Below the pieces are notes generated by a model. The model was given only the letters and a program-made list of their open reading frames with translations, was not told the origin of the DNA and did not search any database. A stretch of 64,000 nucleotides of DNA from Alkalihalobacillus sp. LMS6 (lineage in GTDB: Bacteria > Bacillota > Bacilli > Bacillales > Bacillaceae_D): the NCBI RefSeq assembly GCF_024362765.1, contig NZ_CP093302.1, positions 1,394,001-1,458,000 of the forward strand, given 5' to 3'. The translations under genes and the position numbers were made by a program. Shown one piece after another: positions 37,455-45,350 of this stretch (its first letter is position 1; each line of letters begins with the position of its first letter).

Positions 37455-38861
37455 ATGGATTATTTTAATTGCGATAACATTCAACGTTTTTCAAGAACTC
37501 CTCGTAATGGAGGAAGTTTTCTACCTGACGCAGGTCCAACCGGTCCAGCAGGTCCGACGGGTCCAACAGGTCCCCCAGGTGGAGGAACAGGGATTACGGC
37601 TATTACCGGCCCAACCGGCCCGCCAGGTCCAACAGGATCGCCTGGTGCTACAGGTATTGGACTAGATGATATTATTCCATTTAATGAACTGGTACGACCT
37701 AGTTTAGTAGCAGGTCAGTTTACCTCATTTAACGGAAGCGTCTATCGAGTGCTAGTCAACGCACCTGCAGGTGTTCCAGGAACATCACCTGAATATGAAC
37801 TCATCATTGGTGATGGAGGAGCGACAGGAATTACAGGAATTACAGGTCCAACTGGCCCAGCAGGTCCAACAGGATTAGACGGAGCAACTGGTCCAACCGG
37901 CCCAGCAGGTCCAACAGGATTAGACGGAGCAACCGGTCCAACTGGCCCAGCAGGTCCAACAGGATTAGATGGAGCAACCGGTCCGACCGGCCCAGCAGGT
38001 CCAACAGGATTAGACGGAGCAACCGGTCCAACTGGCCCAACAGGTCCAACAGGATTAGACGGAGCAACCGGTCCAACTGGCCCAGCAGGTCCAACAGGAT
38101 TAGACGGAATCACGGGCCCAACCGGTCCAATTGGTCCAACAGGATTAGATGGAGCAACCGGTCCAACTGGCCCAGCAGGTCCAACAGGATTAGACGGAAT
38201 CACGGGCCCAACCGGTCCAATTGGTCCAACAGGGGTAACAGGTGTTGGACTTGATGGTGTTACGCTTTTTGATCCTGCTACCGCTCCAGCATTAACTGCA
38301 GGTGAATTGGTATCATTTGAAGGTTCTGTTTATCGCGTCTTAGTAGACGCTCCAACAGGAACACCAGGTGAGTCAGCTGATTTTGAATTAGTCCTTCCTA
38401 GTCTTGGTGTAACTGGCCCAGCAGGTCCGACGGGTCCAACCGGTCCAGCAAGCCCTACAGGAGAAGCGCTAACGTCTACGTATGCATTTGGTACGAATGG
38501 CGGATCAACAATTGCAGTTGTTCTTGGCGGTACGACGGTTCCAGTTCCTGATAATCAGTTAGCGGCTGGAATAACGGCAACAGGAGATGGATTTACAATT
38601 GACACTGCGGGAACGTATAGTATTTCTTATAATGTGAATCTGACAGCTGGACTGTTGCTAGGGTTACGACTTACTGTTAACGGTACACCACTTGCTTCTT
38701 CGGAAGTATCTCCAGGTGTAGCTGTTACAAATATTCCAGGAAATGTTGTAGCAGATTTGGCGGCTGGTGATATAATTGAGCTAGAATTATTTGGATTATT
38801 AGGCGCTGCTGTATTAGTAGATGGTCAAGGTGCAGCACTAAGAATTGTAAGAATCGCATAA
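37455..38861 (+). CDS. BclA-like collagen-repeat spore surface protein
   Basis: 468 residues. A short polar N terminus ([20 protein letters not shown]) precedes collagen Gly-X-Y triplets rich in GPTGPTGP. A non-collagen module of ~55 residues (about 68-122) follows, then nine 15-residue units of type [15 protein letters not shown] (131-265), a second copy of the module (266-316), a short collagen stretch, and a C-terminal ~130-residue jelly-roll domain similar to the BclA trimerisation domain ([28 protein letters not shown]). BclA-type proteins form exosporium or spore-coat filaments. Ribosome site TAGGAGGAG. Thr-rich triplets are likely glycosylated (inference). Confidence 0.9.
   Translation: MDYFNCDNIQRFSRTPRNGGSFLPDAGPTGPAGPTGPTGPPGGGTGITAITGPTGPPGPTGSPGATGIGLDDIIPFNELVRPSLVAGQFTSFNGSVYRVLVNAPAGVPGTSPEYELIIGDGGATGITGITGPTGPAGPTGLDGATGPTGPAGPTGLDGATGPTGPAGPTGLDGATGPTGPAGPTGLDGATGPTGPTGPTGLDGATGPTGPAGPTGLDGITGPTGPIGPTGLDGATGPTGPAGPTGLDGITGPTGPIGPTGVTGVGLDGVTLFDPATAPALTAGELVSFEGSVYRVLVDAPTGTPGESADFELVLPSLGVTGPAGPTGPTGPASPTGEALTSTYAFGTNGGSTIAVVLGGTTVPVPDNQLAAGITATGDGFTIDTAGTYSISYNVNLTAGLLLGLRLTVNGTPLASSEVSPGVAVTNIPGNVVADLAAGDIIELELFGLLGAAVLVDGQGAALRIVRIA
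37845..38249 (+). repeat. Nine tandem 45-bp collagen-coding repeats
   Basis: Exact 45-base period in frame with the gene. Eight units encode GPTGP(A/T/I)GPTGLDG(A/I)T; the ninth diverges into GVTGVG. Units 6-7 and 8-9 repeat the same pair variation (LDGIT then GPIG), suggesting duplication of a 90-bp block. Confidence 0.93.
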
Positions 38862-38863
38862 TG

Positions 38864-38906
38864 GTAGAAAAAGGCTTACCGAAACAAGTGGTAGGCTTTT
38901 TTCTAC
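38864..38906. terminator. Bidirectional terminator
   Basis: GTAGAAAAAGGCTTACC / GGTAGGCTTTTTTCTAC stem (one G-T mismatch position) between convergent genes. Confidence 0.88.
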
Positions 38907-38920
38907 TTATTAAAGGTGTT

Positions 38921-39739
38921 TTAAAGGGGGGTTGAATTGGAGTGAAGGCGATGTGCCCAGTGATTTGTTGGCCCATACCCATGTCCGATATTTAATGAAT
39001 GTGCGATGGCAGCCGATGTATAGTGCTTTGCTTTTTGCACAGCAGCAAAAACAGGAACACCTTTTGCTAATTCTGCGCTAATCGCGGCAGAAAACGTACA
39101 TCCTGTACCGTGTGTATGGTTTGTATCCGTTCGTGGTGCGTCAAGAGTATGATAGCCATCATCTGCACTATAGAATACGTCTATAGCATCTCCTTGGAGG
39201 CTGCCACCTTTGACAACTGTGTACGTCGCGCCAAGTTCATGAACAATTCGTTTAGCTGCTTTTTTCATATCATCAACGGATTCGATTTTCATTTCAATTA
39301 AGTCTTCTGCTTCCGCAATATTTGGTGTAGCGATAGTGGCTAGAGGAACGAGTGTATCTCGCAAAAACGATCGTACATCTTTTTCAAGTAGGGCATCGCC
39401 ATTCTTAGCCATCATGACTGGATCACAAATGTATGGAACGTTCGTAAGTTTATCGAGTTTATGACTTAAAAGAGCCATCATGTCTTTTTGTGCAATCATG
39501 CCTGTTTTAATGGCATGAGGATAAATGTCGTCCAGCACTGCATCTAACTGCAATTCAATCATTTCAATTGGAAGGTGATGAATGCCTCTGACACCCGTTG
39601 TGTTTTGTGCCACGATGGATGTTAAGACGGACATGCCATAAACCTCTAGTTCTTGAAACGTTTTAATATCAGCTTGGATTCCCGCTCCACCTGTTGGGTC
39701 TGTACCAGCTATTGTGAGTGCACGACGAATTGATTCCAT
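38921..39739 (-). CDS. thiD: Hydroxymethylpyrimidine (phosphate) kinase ThiD
   Basis: Ribokinase-family enzyme for the pyrimidine branch of thiamine synthesis. 272 residues: TIAGTDPTGGAGIQADIKTF near 9-28, SIVAQNTTGV near 41, ICDPVMMAKNGDALLE near 103, TPNIAEAEDL near 137 and HTHGTGCTFSAAISAELAKG near 207. Some homologues also phosphorylate pyridoxal. It is directly preceded by a TPP riboswitch with terminator, supporting the thiamine role. AAAGGATGA ribosome site before ATG 39739. Confidence 0.94.
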   Translation of the reverse strand: MESIRRALTIAGTDPTGGAGIQADIKTFQELEVYGMSVLTSIVAQNTTGVRGIHHLPIEMIELQLDAVLDDIYPHAIKTGMIAQKDMMALLSHKLDKLTNVPYICDPVMMAKNGDALLEKDVRSFLRDTLVPLATIATPNIAEAEDLIEMKIESVDDMKKAAKRIVHELGATYTVVKGGSLQGDAIDVFYSADDGYHTLDAPRTDTNHTHGTGCTFSAAISAELAKGVPVFAAVQKAKHYTSAAIAHSLNIGHGYGPTNHWAHRLHSNSTPL

Positions 39740-39759
39740 TATATAATCATCCTTTCAAC

Positions 39760-39797
39760 AAAAAAACGACCGCACAGAAAGAGGCGGCCGTTTTTTG
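39760..39797 (-). terminator. TPP riboswitch expression-platform terminator
   Basis: On the - strand AAAAAACGGCCGC / GCGGTCGTTTTTT hairpin with T run, between the aptamer and thiD. Confidence 0.88.
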
Positions 39798-39815
39798 AGC
39801 AATAGTCATTGCTTT

Positions 39816-39898
39816 CCACTTCCCTACGCTAGTTTTACCTAGATCAGGTTGAAGAGTTAAAGGTTTCCCTTTTCTCAGCATTCATGCACCCCTAGTGG
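39816..39898 (-). ncRNA. TPP riboswitch (THI element)
   Basis: Read on the - strand: CCACTAGGGGTGC, GCTGAGA, AACCTTTAACTC, the near-invariant CAACCTGATCTAGGT, and ACTAGCGTAGGGAAGTGG. All core pieces of the thiM/THI-box aptamer are present in order. Controls thiD. Confidence 0.97.
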
Positions 39899-39926
39899 AA
39901 TTTATTTTATACAGTTTGTGCAAATC

Positions 39927-40202
39927 TTATGAGTTGACTGCGTCTTTTAATTGCTTACCAGGCTTGAACGCAGGGTTTTTAGTTGCTGGAATTTCGATTT
40001 CTTCTCCTGTTTGCGGGTTGCGTCCTTTTCTTGCTGAACGCTCTCTAACTTCGAAGCTACCAAATCCAACAAGTTGAACTTTCCCTCCGTTTACTAGAGA
40101 ATCAGTAATACCTTCAAATACAGCGTCAACTGCTTTTGACGCGTCCTTTTTAGAGATTTCTGCTTGCTCGGAAACTGCATTAATCAGATCTGTTTTGTTC
40201 AT
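39927..40202 (-). CDS. hbs: DNA-binding protein HU
   Basis: 91-residue histone-like nucleoid protein. Begins [20 protein letters not shown]; contains [20 protein letters not shown], the beta-arm [20 protein letters not shown] and a final [16 protein letters not shown] ribosome site. In B. subtilis hbs lies elsewhere (near spoIVA), so its place between thiD and pssA is a local rearrangement. Confidence 0.97.
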   Translation of the reverse strand: MNKTDLINAVSEQAEISKKDASKAVDAVFEGITDSLVNGGKVQLVGFGSFEVRERSARKGRNPQTGEEIEIPATKNPAFKPGKQLKDAVNS

Positions 40203-40425
40203 CTGTAAAAACTCCTTTTCTTTACATAGAATAACGTATTATTCTTTTACACGAGAATAATATGTATACTTAAAATCCGCTTTTAAAGCGGGCAGACGTT
40301 ACTGCCTGCCCTTAATTTACTCATGAATCCTGCTACTGTCAAGCTAAAAGCAGTAATTTTAGCCAGTTAAGCAATAAAAATAGACTTATGAATCAATTTT
40401 TGACGATTCATGTTGAAATGAGGCG

Positions 40426-40971
40426 TTACACTTTCTTTACCCTAATGTTGCTAATCATTAAACCAGATAAACAAATCATAAAAATAACAAAAAATGTTTC
40501 GGGTAATTGATCATTAAAAAGTGTTGAAAAGGCCAAGATACACCCTGCGCCTGTAATTGGTAATCCAATAAATTCATTAGGAGAATCTGTAATGTTAAAG
40601 CGTGCAAGTCTTAAAGCACCACATAAAATAAAGAGAACAACGGCAAGTCCGCCTACAAAACTTAACGGCATTAATGTGGCTTGTTGGACTAGTAGAGCAG
40701 GGGCCACACCAAATGATACGAGGTCACTTAAGGAATCAAGTTGCTTTCCGAGTTCTGACTCAATTTTTAATCGCCTAGCTACCATTCCATCAAAGCGATC
40801 AAATAAAGCTGCAAGAGCGATAAATAAAAATCCGTACCAAATACTTCCTTGTAAAATAAACATAATTGCGGTTATCCCAAGGCCTAAATTAATAAGCGTT
40901 AATCCATTCGCAATTTGACCTTTAATTTTTTTTCGAGTCGAGACTAATTGATTTAATAAGAACACGTACAT
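40426..40971 (-). CDS. pssA: CDP-diacylglycerol-serine O-phosphatidyltransferase
   Basis: Makes phosphatidylserine at the membrane. 181 residues, several membrane spans, and the CDP-alcohol phosphotransferase motif intact: FDRFDGMVARRL followed by GKQLDSLSDLVSFGVAP near 58-92. The start is uncertain: ATG 40971 sits almost against AGAGGTGAA, while in-frame GTG 40965 is better spaced. Divergent from psd, whose product decarboxylates PssA's product, so the pair makes phosphatidylethanolamine. Confidence 0.93.
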   Translation of the reverse strand: MYVFLLNQLVSTRKKIKGQIANGLTLINLGLGITAIMFILQGSIWYGFLFIALAALFDRFDGMVARRLKIESELGKQLDSLSDLVSFGVAPALLVQQATLMPLSFVGGLAVVLFILCGALRLARFNITDSPNEFIGLPITGAGCILAFSTLFNDQLPETFFVIFMICLSGLMISNIRVKKV

Positions 40972-41063
40972 TTCACCTCTTTTCGAGTTTATTTACGTGC
41001 TATAATACCAAAGTATACCATAAAAAAGCGGGCAATGATGCAAAAAGCATTAAAGGTGATGAG

Positions 41064-41873
41064 ATGAAAAGGAAATTTTTTCAAATGAGTATAGAACTAA
41101 CGAATCGTCAATGGAGCTCAAAACTGTTAAAACAATTTACGAAATCAAAGCTTAGTAAGCCGTTTATTCCAATGTTTATTAAAACTTATAAGATTAATCA
41201 TGAAGAAGCATTGTTGCCATATAAAGAGCATGGAAGTTTACATTCGTTTTTTACGAGACAAATTGAAATGAAAAATCGACCTATTAATCAAGAAGAAAAG
41301 AGTGTTGTTTCACCAGTTGATGGAAGATGTGAAGAGACAGGAGAAATTAAACAAGATGCCACATTTATTGTGAAGGGGCAACACTATCGCTTAGAAGATA
41401 TGCTGCAGTCTAAAGATCAAGCGGAGAAATTTGAGGGCGGTACGTATGTCATTCTCTACCTAAGCCCAAGTGACTATCATCGAATTCACAGTCCTTTGAA
41501 TTGTCGCCTGTCTGCATCTAAAACGTTAGGAAGCCGCTCCTACCCGGTGAATGAGCCTGGATTGAAGTATGGAAGAAAACCTCTTTCGCACAATTATCGA
41601 ATTGTCAACGACTTGTATCAAGGTACCATTCAATGTGCGATGATTGAAGTAGGCGCAATGAACATTAACTCGATTGTTCGAACAAAAGCAGGGAGTTTAT
41701 GGGAGAAGGGTGAAGAAGTCGGTTATTTTTCGTTTGGTTCTACGGTTATTTTATTGTTTGAGAAAGATGTATTTTCACTAGCGTTGCATGATAAAAATGT
41801 AAAAGTAGGCGAAAAGATTGGTACTTTGCAAGCAAAAAGTAGCCAACCTCTCGTAAAAACAAATGTTCGTTAA
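41064..41873 (+). CDS. psd: Phosphatidylserine decarboxylase
   Basis: Converts phosphatidylserine to phosphatidylethanolamine. The 269-residue proenzyme self-cleaves at the Ser of the GST motif, seen in YFSFGSTVILLFE near 226. Other conserved segments: SVVSPVDGRCEETGEI near 83, YLSPSDYHRIHSPLNC near 132 and GAMNINSIV near 198. ATG 41064 follows AAAGGTGATGAG. Divergent from pssA across a ~90-base spacer that must hold both promoters. Confidence 0.95.
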   Translation: MKRKFFQMSIELTNRQWSSKLLKQFTKSKLSKPFIPMFIKTYKINHEEALLPYKEHGSLHSFFTRQIEMKNRPINQEEKSVVSPVDGRCEETGEIKQDATFIVKGQHYRLEDMLQSKDQAEKFEGGTYVILYLSPSDYHRIHSPLNCRLSASKTLGSRSYPVNEPGLKYGRKPLSHNYRIVNDLYQGTIQCAMIEVGAMNINSIVRTKAGSLWEKGEEVGYFSFGSTVILLFEKDVFSLALHDKNVKVGEKIGTLQAKSSQPLVKTNVR

Positions 41874-41913
41874 GCTTTATGAGTGAGTTTCCTTCATTCA
41901 TGAAGCTTTTTTT
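41872..41913 (+). terminator. Terminator after psd
   Basis: AAGCTT.ATGA / TCAT.AAGCTT imperfect stem followed by T run. Confidence 0.7.
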
Positions 41914-41935
41914 ATCGAACTGAGCCGATGTTTAT

Positions 41936-41970
41936 AAAAAAACGGACATAAATCATAATTTATGTCCGTT
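41936..41970 (-). terminator. Terminator of the mrp operon
   Basis: AACGGACATAAA / TTTATGTCCGTT 12-bp stem; on the - strand it is followed by seven Ts just past mrpG. Confidence 0.9.
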
Positions 41971-41983
41971 ACTCTACGCTGTA

Positions 41984-42352
41984 CTATTCATTTTTTGCAG
42001 GTGATGCTTTCTCATTATCATAATAGGGCTTCATTTCGTCTCTCACCGACTTTTTCGACATGGGGATTCCTATTCGGTAAGCGGATCTAGAAATCAGTAG
42101 TGCCGCAACAGGAGTCGTTAAAAAGACGAATAAAATCGTGAGGAGTAATTTGCCGATAAACAGATTATGTTCATACAGAAAATAAACAAATGTTGACGTC
42201 ATGATTAAAATAACGCTAGCTGTTGCATTTTTTCCAGTTGCATGAAGGCGAGAATAGACATCCGGAAAGCGAATGAGACCTATACCCGCAGAGAGACTAA
42301 AAAACGTTCCTACAGATAACAAAATGATGATGATCCATTCAGTCGCGGTCAA
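41984..42352 (-). CDS. mrpG: Na+/H+ antiporter subunit MrpG
   Basis: 122-residue subunit with three membrane spans (WIIIILLSVGTFFSLSAGIG, TASVILIMTSTFVYFL, LLLTILFVFLTTPVAALLIS). The conserved FPDVYSRLHATGKNAT near 29 is characteristic. Starts at TTG 42352, 14 bases inside mrpF, with AAAGGGGGA as ribosome site. Last gene of the operon. Confidence 0.94.
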   Translation of the reverse strand: MTATEWIIIILLSVGTFFSLSAGIGLIRFPDVYSRLHATGKNATASVILIMTSTFVYFLYEHNLFIGKLLLTILFVFLTTPVAALLISRSAYRIGIPMSKKSVRDEMKPYYDNEKASPAKNE

Positions 42353-42614
42353 ATAAATTCCCCCTTTCTAGAAACTTGGCAAGCGCAACAGAGCCAATAA
42401 ATGCAAGGATTGCAACGACAAGCACAACTTCTGTATAAGCCATTGTATCTTGAAGAATCATTAAAATCCCAACAAAGCCAATTAACATTAAACCTAGTGT
42501 ATCAAGAGCGGCGATTCGATCTGAATGTGTTGGCCCAATAAAAACACGGATGATGCACAATAAAGCTGCTCCACATTTTATTAATAAGAGCCAGGAGAGG
42601 ATTGTTTCAAACAT
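42339..42614 (-). CDS. mrpF: Na+/H+ antiporter subunit MrpF
   Basis: 91 residues, three membrane spans, with RVFIGPTHSDRIAALDTLGL near 23 as the family core. Its start overlaps the stop of mrpE by one base, and it overlaps mrpG. Confidence 0.95.
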   Translation of the reverse strand: MFETILSWLLLIKCGAALLCIIRVFIGPTHSDRIAALDTLGLMLIGFVGILMILQDTMAYTEVVLVVAILAFIGSVALAKFLERGNLFDRD

Positions 42615-43093
42615 TATCTCCGTGTCACCTCCAGTATTCCACGTTCAAATGTATTCTGAACGGAATGGATGATTTCGTCTCTATTACGCGCATCTAGTGC
42701 ATGAACAAAAATAACATTGGAATCTAGTGAGAATTCAATCGATAGTGTTCCTGGTGTCAATGTCATCATGACAGCGAACATCGTTTTTTCTGTTTCTGTT
42801 TCCAGTCGAGTAGGGACCGCGACGATTCCCGGTGCAACGTCCATTTTCGGACTTAATGCCGTTTTCATTACACTCACATTTGCGATGGCTAGCTCTTTCA
42901 TGAAGATCAACATTAATTTAATAAGTGACCATACGCGAGCAAAGTAAAATTCGTATCCTTTAAACCGAATCAGTACAAGAACAACGAAAAAACCAATCGT
43001 ATACCCTACGACAAAATCGACGATGGTGAAGCTATTCTGAAACAGCATCCAAACAATGGCAAGAACGACGTTAATTAGTAATTGAAAAGCCAT
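42614..43093 (-). CDS. mrpE: Na+/H+ antiporter subunit MrpE
   Basis: 159 residues. Two N-terminal spans (LLINVVLAIVWMLF, FVVGYTIGFFVVLVLI), then the conserved cytoplasmic domain with SVMKTALSPKMDVAPGIVAV and MMTLTPGTLSIEFSLD. Part of the continuous mrpA-G message. Confidence 0.95.
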   Translation of the reverse strand: MAFQLLINVVLAIVWMLFQNSFTIVDFVVGYTIGFFVVLVLIRFKGYEFYFARVWSLIKLMLIFMKELAIANVSVMKTALSPKMDVAPGIVAVPTRLETETEKTMFAVMMTLTPGTLSIEFSLDSNVIFVHALDARNRDEIIHSVQNTFERGILEVTRR

Positions 43094-43100
43094 ACTGTAT

Positions 43101-44585
43101 CTACTCCTTCAGAACCGATTCGATATATACTGCTGGATCAAGAAGTTCATTCGCAATTATTTCTGTATATGCAAAAAATGGTTCTGCAAAAATACCTAGA
43201 ATAATCGTTAAAAGAACAAGTGGTGAAATGGCTAATAATGTTGGTGCGATCGATGTATTCGCTTGTTCTTTCGTATGCTGTGGTGCACCCCAGTAGACAT
43301 TCATGAAAATCTTAATCATGGAAAACAGCGTCAGCATCCCAACAAATAGTGAAAGAAAGACTAAGAAATAACTTGATTCTTCTGCAGCAGCTACAATTAA
43401 CGGGAATTTACCGAAAAAGCCACTAAGCGGAGGAATTCCAGCGATGGATAAACCAAGTATTAAAAACGACCACGCAAGGGTAGGGTGTGTTTTCAATAAG
43501 CCACCCATCTTCTTAAGATCCGTTGTTCCTGTAACCTTTTGAGTCGCTCCTGACATTAAGATTAGGCCGGTTTTAACAATCATGTTATGGGCCAGGAAGT
43601 AAACAGCTCCTGCGAGTGCGAGGGCCGTATTTAAGCCAATTCCCATAATCATATAGCCAATCTGACTAATGATATGAAACGATAAAATTCGTTTGTAATC
43701 AAATTGTGCGACGGCGCCTAATACGCCGAGCAACATCGTTAAACCACCAAGGACTAACATAATCGTTTGGTGGGTGAAGCCAACATCGAATGTAAAGACA
43801 AGTGTATACATCCGGATAATACAGTACACGCCTACTTTTGTAAGCAGTCCACCAAATAAAGCTGTAACGGCTGTTGGAGGGCCGACATAAGAATGTGGCA
43901 ACCAGAAGTAAAGCGGGAATAGGGCTCCTTTTGTAGCAAAAACTAAGAAAAGAAGAACGGCGATCACTTGAAGTGCGCCAGTTTGTTCCACTTCCGCTAC
44001 ACGCTCTGCCATGTGTGCGAAGTTTACCGTTCCCAGTACGCCATAAACATAAGCAATTGCGACAAGAAACAGCATAGATGAAAATGCGTTAATAACGGCA
44101 TATTTAAACGTTTCTCTAAGTTGAAACTTCGTGCTCCCTGTTACCATTAAAGCATAAGAAGCGAGTAGCATGACTTCAAAGAAGACAAATAGGTTAAATA
44201 AGTCTCCAGTTAAGAACGCGCCATTTACACCAGTTAGTAAGAAAAAGAATAACGGATAAAAGAAATAGCGTTCTCTTCTCTTATCAATCGTTGTAAAGGC
44301 AAAGAATAAGCAGGTTGCGCCTACAATACTTGTTAATACGACCATGAAGGCTGCTAAATTGTCCGCAACAATGGCGATTCCAAATGGAGCCTCCCAGCCA
44401 CCTAATCCAATGGAAAGGGGACCATCTGTATAAACAAGCCAAGCAATGTACAAAGATATCCCAACGAGCGAAATAGCTGTAATCGAGCTAATCACTCGTT
44501 GAAGAAGGTGTTTCTTCGCTAATAAAATTAACAACGTTCCCATTATAAAAGGGACAATAATCGGCAGCATCACAATATTATTCAT
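43101..44585 (-). CDS. mrpD: Na+/H+ antiporter subunit MrpD
   Basis: 494-residue proton-channel subunit homologous to complex I NuoL/M/N, with about 14 spans. Key glutamate region LFVFFEVMLLASYALMV near 131, KGALFPLYFWLPHSYVGPPT near 213 and HNMIVKTGLILMSGATQKVT near 328. Overlaps mrpC by eight bases. Confidence 0.96.
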   Translation of the reverse strand: MNNIVMLPIIVPFIMGTLLILLAKKHLLQRVISSITAISLVGISLYIAWLVYTDGPLSIGLGGWEAPFGIAIVADNLAAFMVVLTSIVGATCLFFAFTTIDKRRERYFFYPLFFFLLTGVNGAFLTGDLFNLFVFFEVMLLASYALMVTGSTKFQLRETFKYAVINAFSSMLFLVAIAYVYGVLGTVNFAHMAERVAEVEQTGALQVIAVLLFLVFATKGALFPLYFWLPHSYVGPPTAVTALFGGLLTKVGVYCIIRMYTLVFTFDVGFTHQTIMLVLGGLTMLLGVLGAVAQFDYKRILSFHIISQIGYMIMGIGLNTALALAGAVYFLAHNMIVKTGLILMSGATQKVTGTTDLKKMGGLLKTHPTLAWSFLILGLSIAGIPPLSGFFGKFPLIVAAAEESSYFLVFLSLFVGMLTLFSMIKIFMNVYWGAPQHTKEQANTSIAPTLLAISPLVLLTIILGIFAEPFFAYTEIIANELLDPAVYIESVLKE

Positions 44586-44916
44586 CTTCAGAACCCCTCA
44601 ACTTATCAAGATCTTCCGTTTTGTTGACTTTATAGGTTCGATAGGCAAGAACAACAAGAAATGCTGTAATACCAAAACTAATAACAATCGCCGTCAGAAT
44701 CATGGCCTGTGGCAAAGGATCTGTTGCCTCACTACCTGAAATATCGACAAGTGGTGGTACACCTTGTCTTAAACCAGCCATTGTTAAGAGGAGCATATGA
44801 GCGCCATGTGAAATAAGCATGATGCCGATAATAACCTTTAGTAAACTTCTGCAAAGGATAAAGTAGGTTCCAACTGCAAAAAGAACGCCGATGGCAATAA
44901 ACATTAAAAGTTCCAT
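44578..44916 (-). CDS. mrpC: Na+/H+ antiporter subunit MrpC
   Basis: 112 residues, NuoK-like with three spans. GIMLISHGAHMLLLTMAGLR near 32 and DPLPQAMILTAIVISFGITA near 67 are diagnostic. Starts two bases after the mrpB stop. Confidence 0.95.
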   Translation of the reverse strand: MELLMFIAIGVLFAVGTYFILCRSLLKVIIGIMLISHGAHMLLLTMAGLRQGVPPLVDISGSEATDPLPQAMILTAIVISFGITAFLVVLAYRTYKVNKTEDLDKLRGSEDE

Positions 44917-44918
44917 AG

Positions 44919-45350
44919 TTATTCATCCTCCGCAATTGTTACTGTTGCCGCCATTGCCATACCTACAACGACGAGGTAGATGCCAAAATCAAACGGGACC
45001 GCGGTTGTTAACTCAACTTCCCCAAAGAAGGGGAGGTCAAAGTAATCAAAGTATTGAGTGAACATTGCATCGCCAAACACCGGACCAATTAAACCAACAA
45101 AAAGGGAAACGAACAAGCCTGTTGCCAAAATTCCAGGGTATGAAAAGCGGATGATTCGGTTTGCTACCCGTCTGTCAAAAATGACATAAATTAAAATAAA
45201 CGCACTTGCTGTCATTAGTCCCCCAATAAAACCGCCACCAGGGTTGTTATGTCCAGCAAAAAACAAATAGAAGGAAAACGCAACGAGAAAATAAATGGTA
45301 ATGGTAATTAAAATCCGTTGCATGACGTCATGGGATTTTGAATACTTCAC
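44919..45350 (-). CDS. mrpB: Na+/H+ antiporter subunit MrpB
   Basis: 143 residues, four spans. NNPGGGFIGGLMTASAFILI near 31 is the conserved glycine-rich core. Starts at GTG 45350, overlapping the mrpA stop by four bases. Confidence 0.95.
   Translation of the reverse strand: MKYSKSHDVMQRILITITIYFLVAFSFYLFFAGHNNPGGGFIGGLMTASAFILIYVIFDRRVANRIIRFSYPGILATGLFVSLFVGLIGPVFGDAMFTQYFDYFDLPFFGEVELTTAVPFDFGIYLVVVGMAMAATVTIAEDE

Noticed and set aside
37742-38203. 153-residue minus-strand frame of GPVGPV repeats
   Set aside because: It is the antisense shadow of the collagen triplets; GGN/CCN repeats stay open on both strands, and it has no ribosome site.
37845-38249. Regular 45-bp repeats as a CRISPR array
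   Set aside because: Period is a multiple of three, there are no unique spacers, and the repeats lie in frame within the collagen gene; no cas genes nearby.
40280-40320. GGGCAG/CTGCCC hairpin between hbs and pssA as a terminator
   Set aside because: The pairing is short and no T run follows on either strand.
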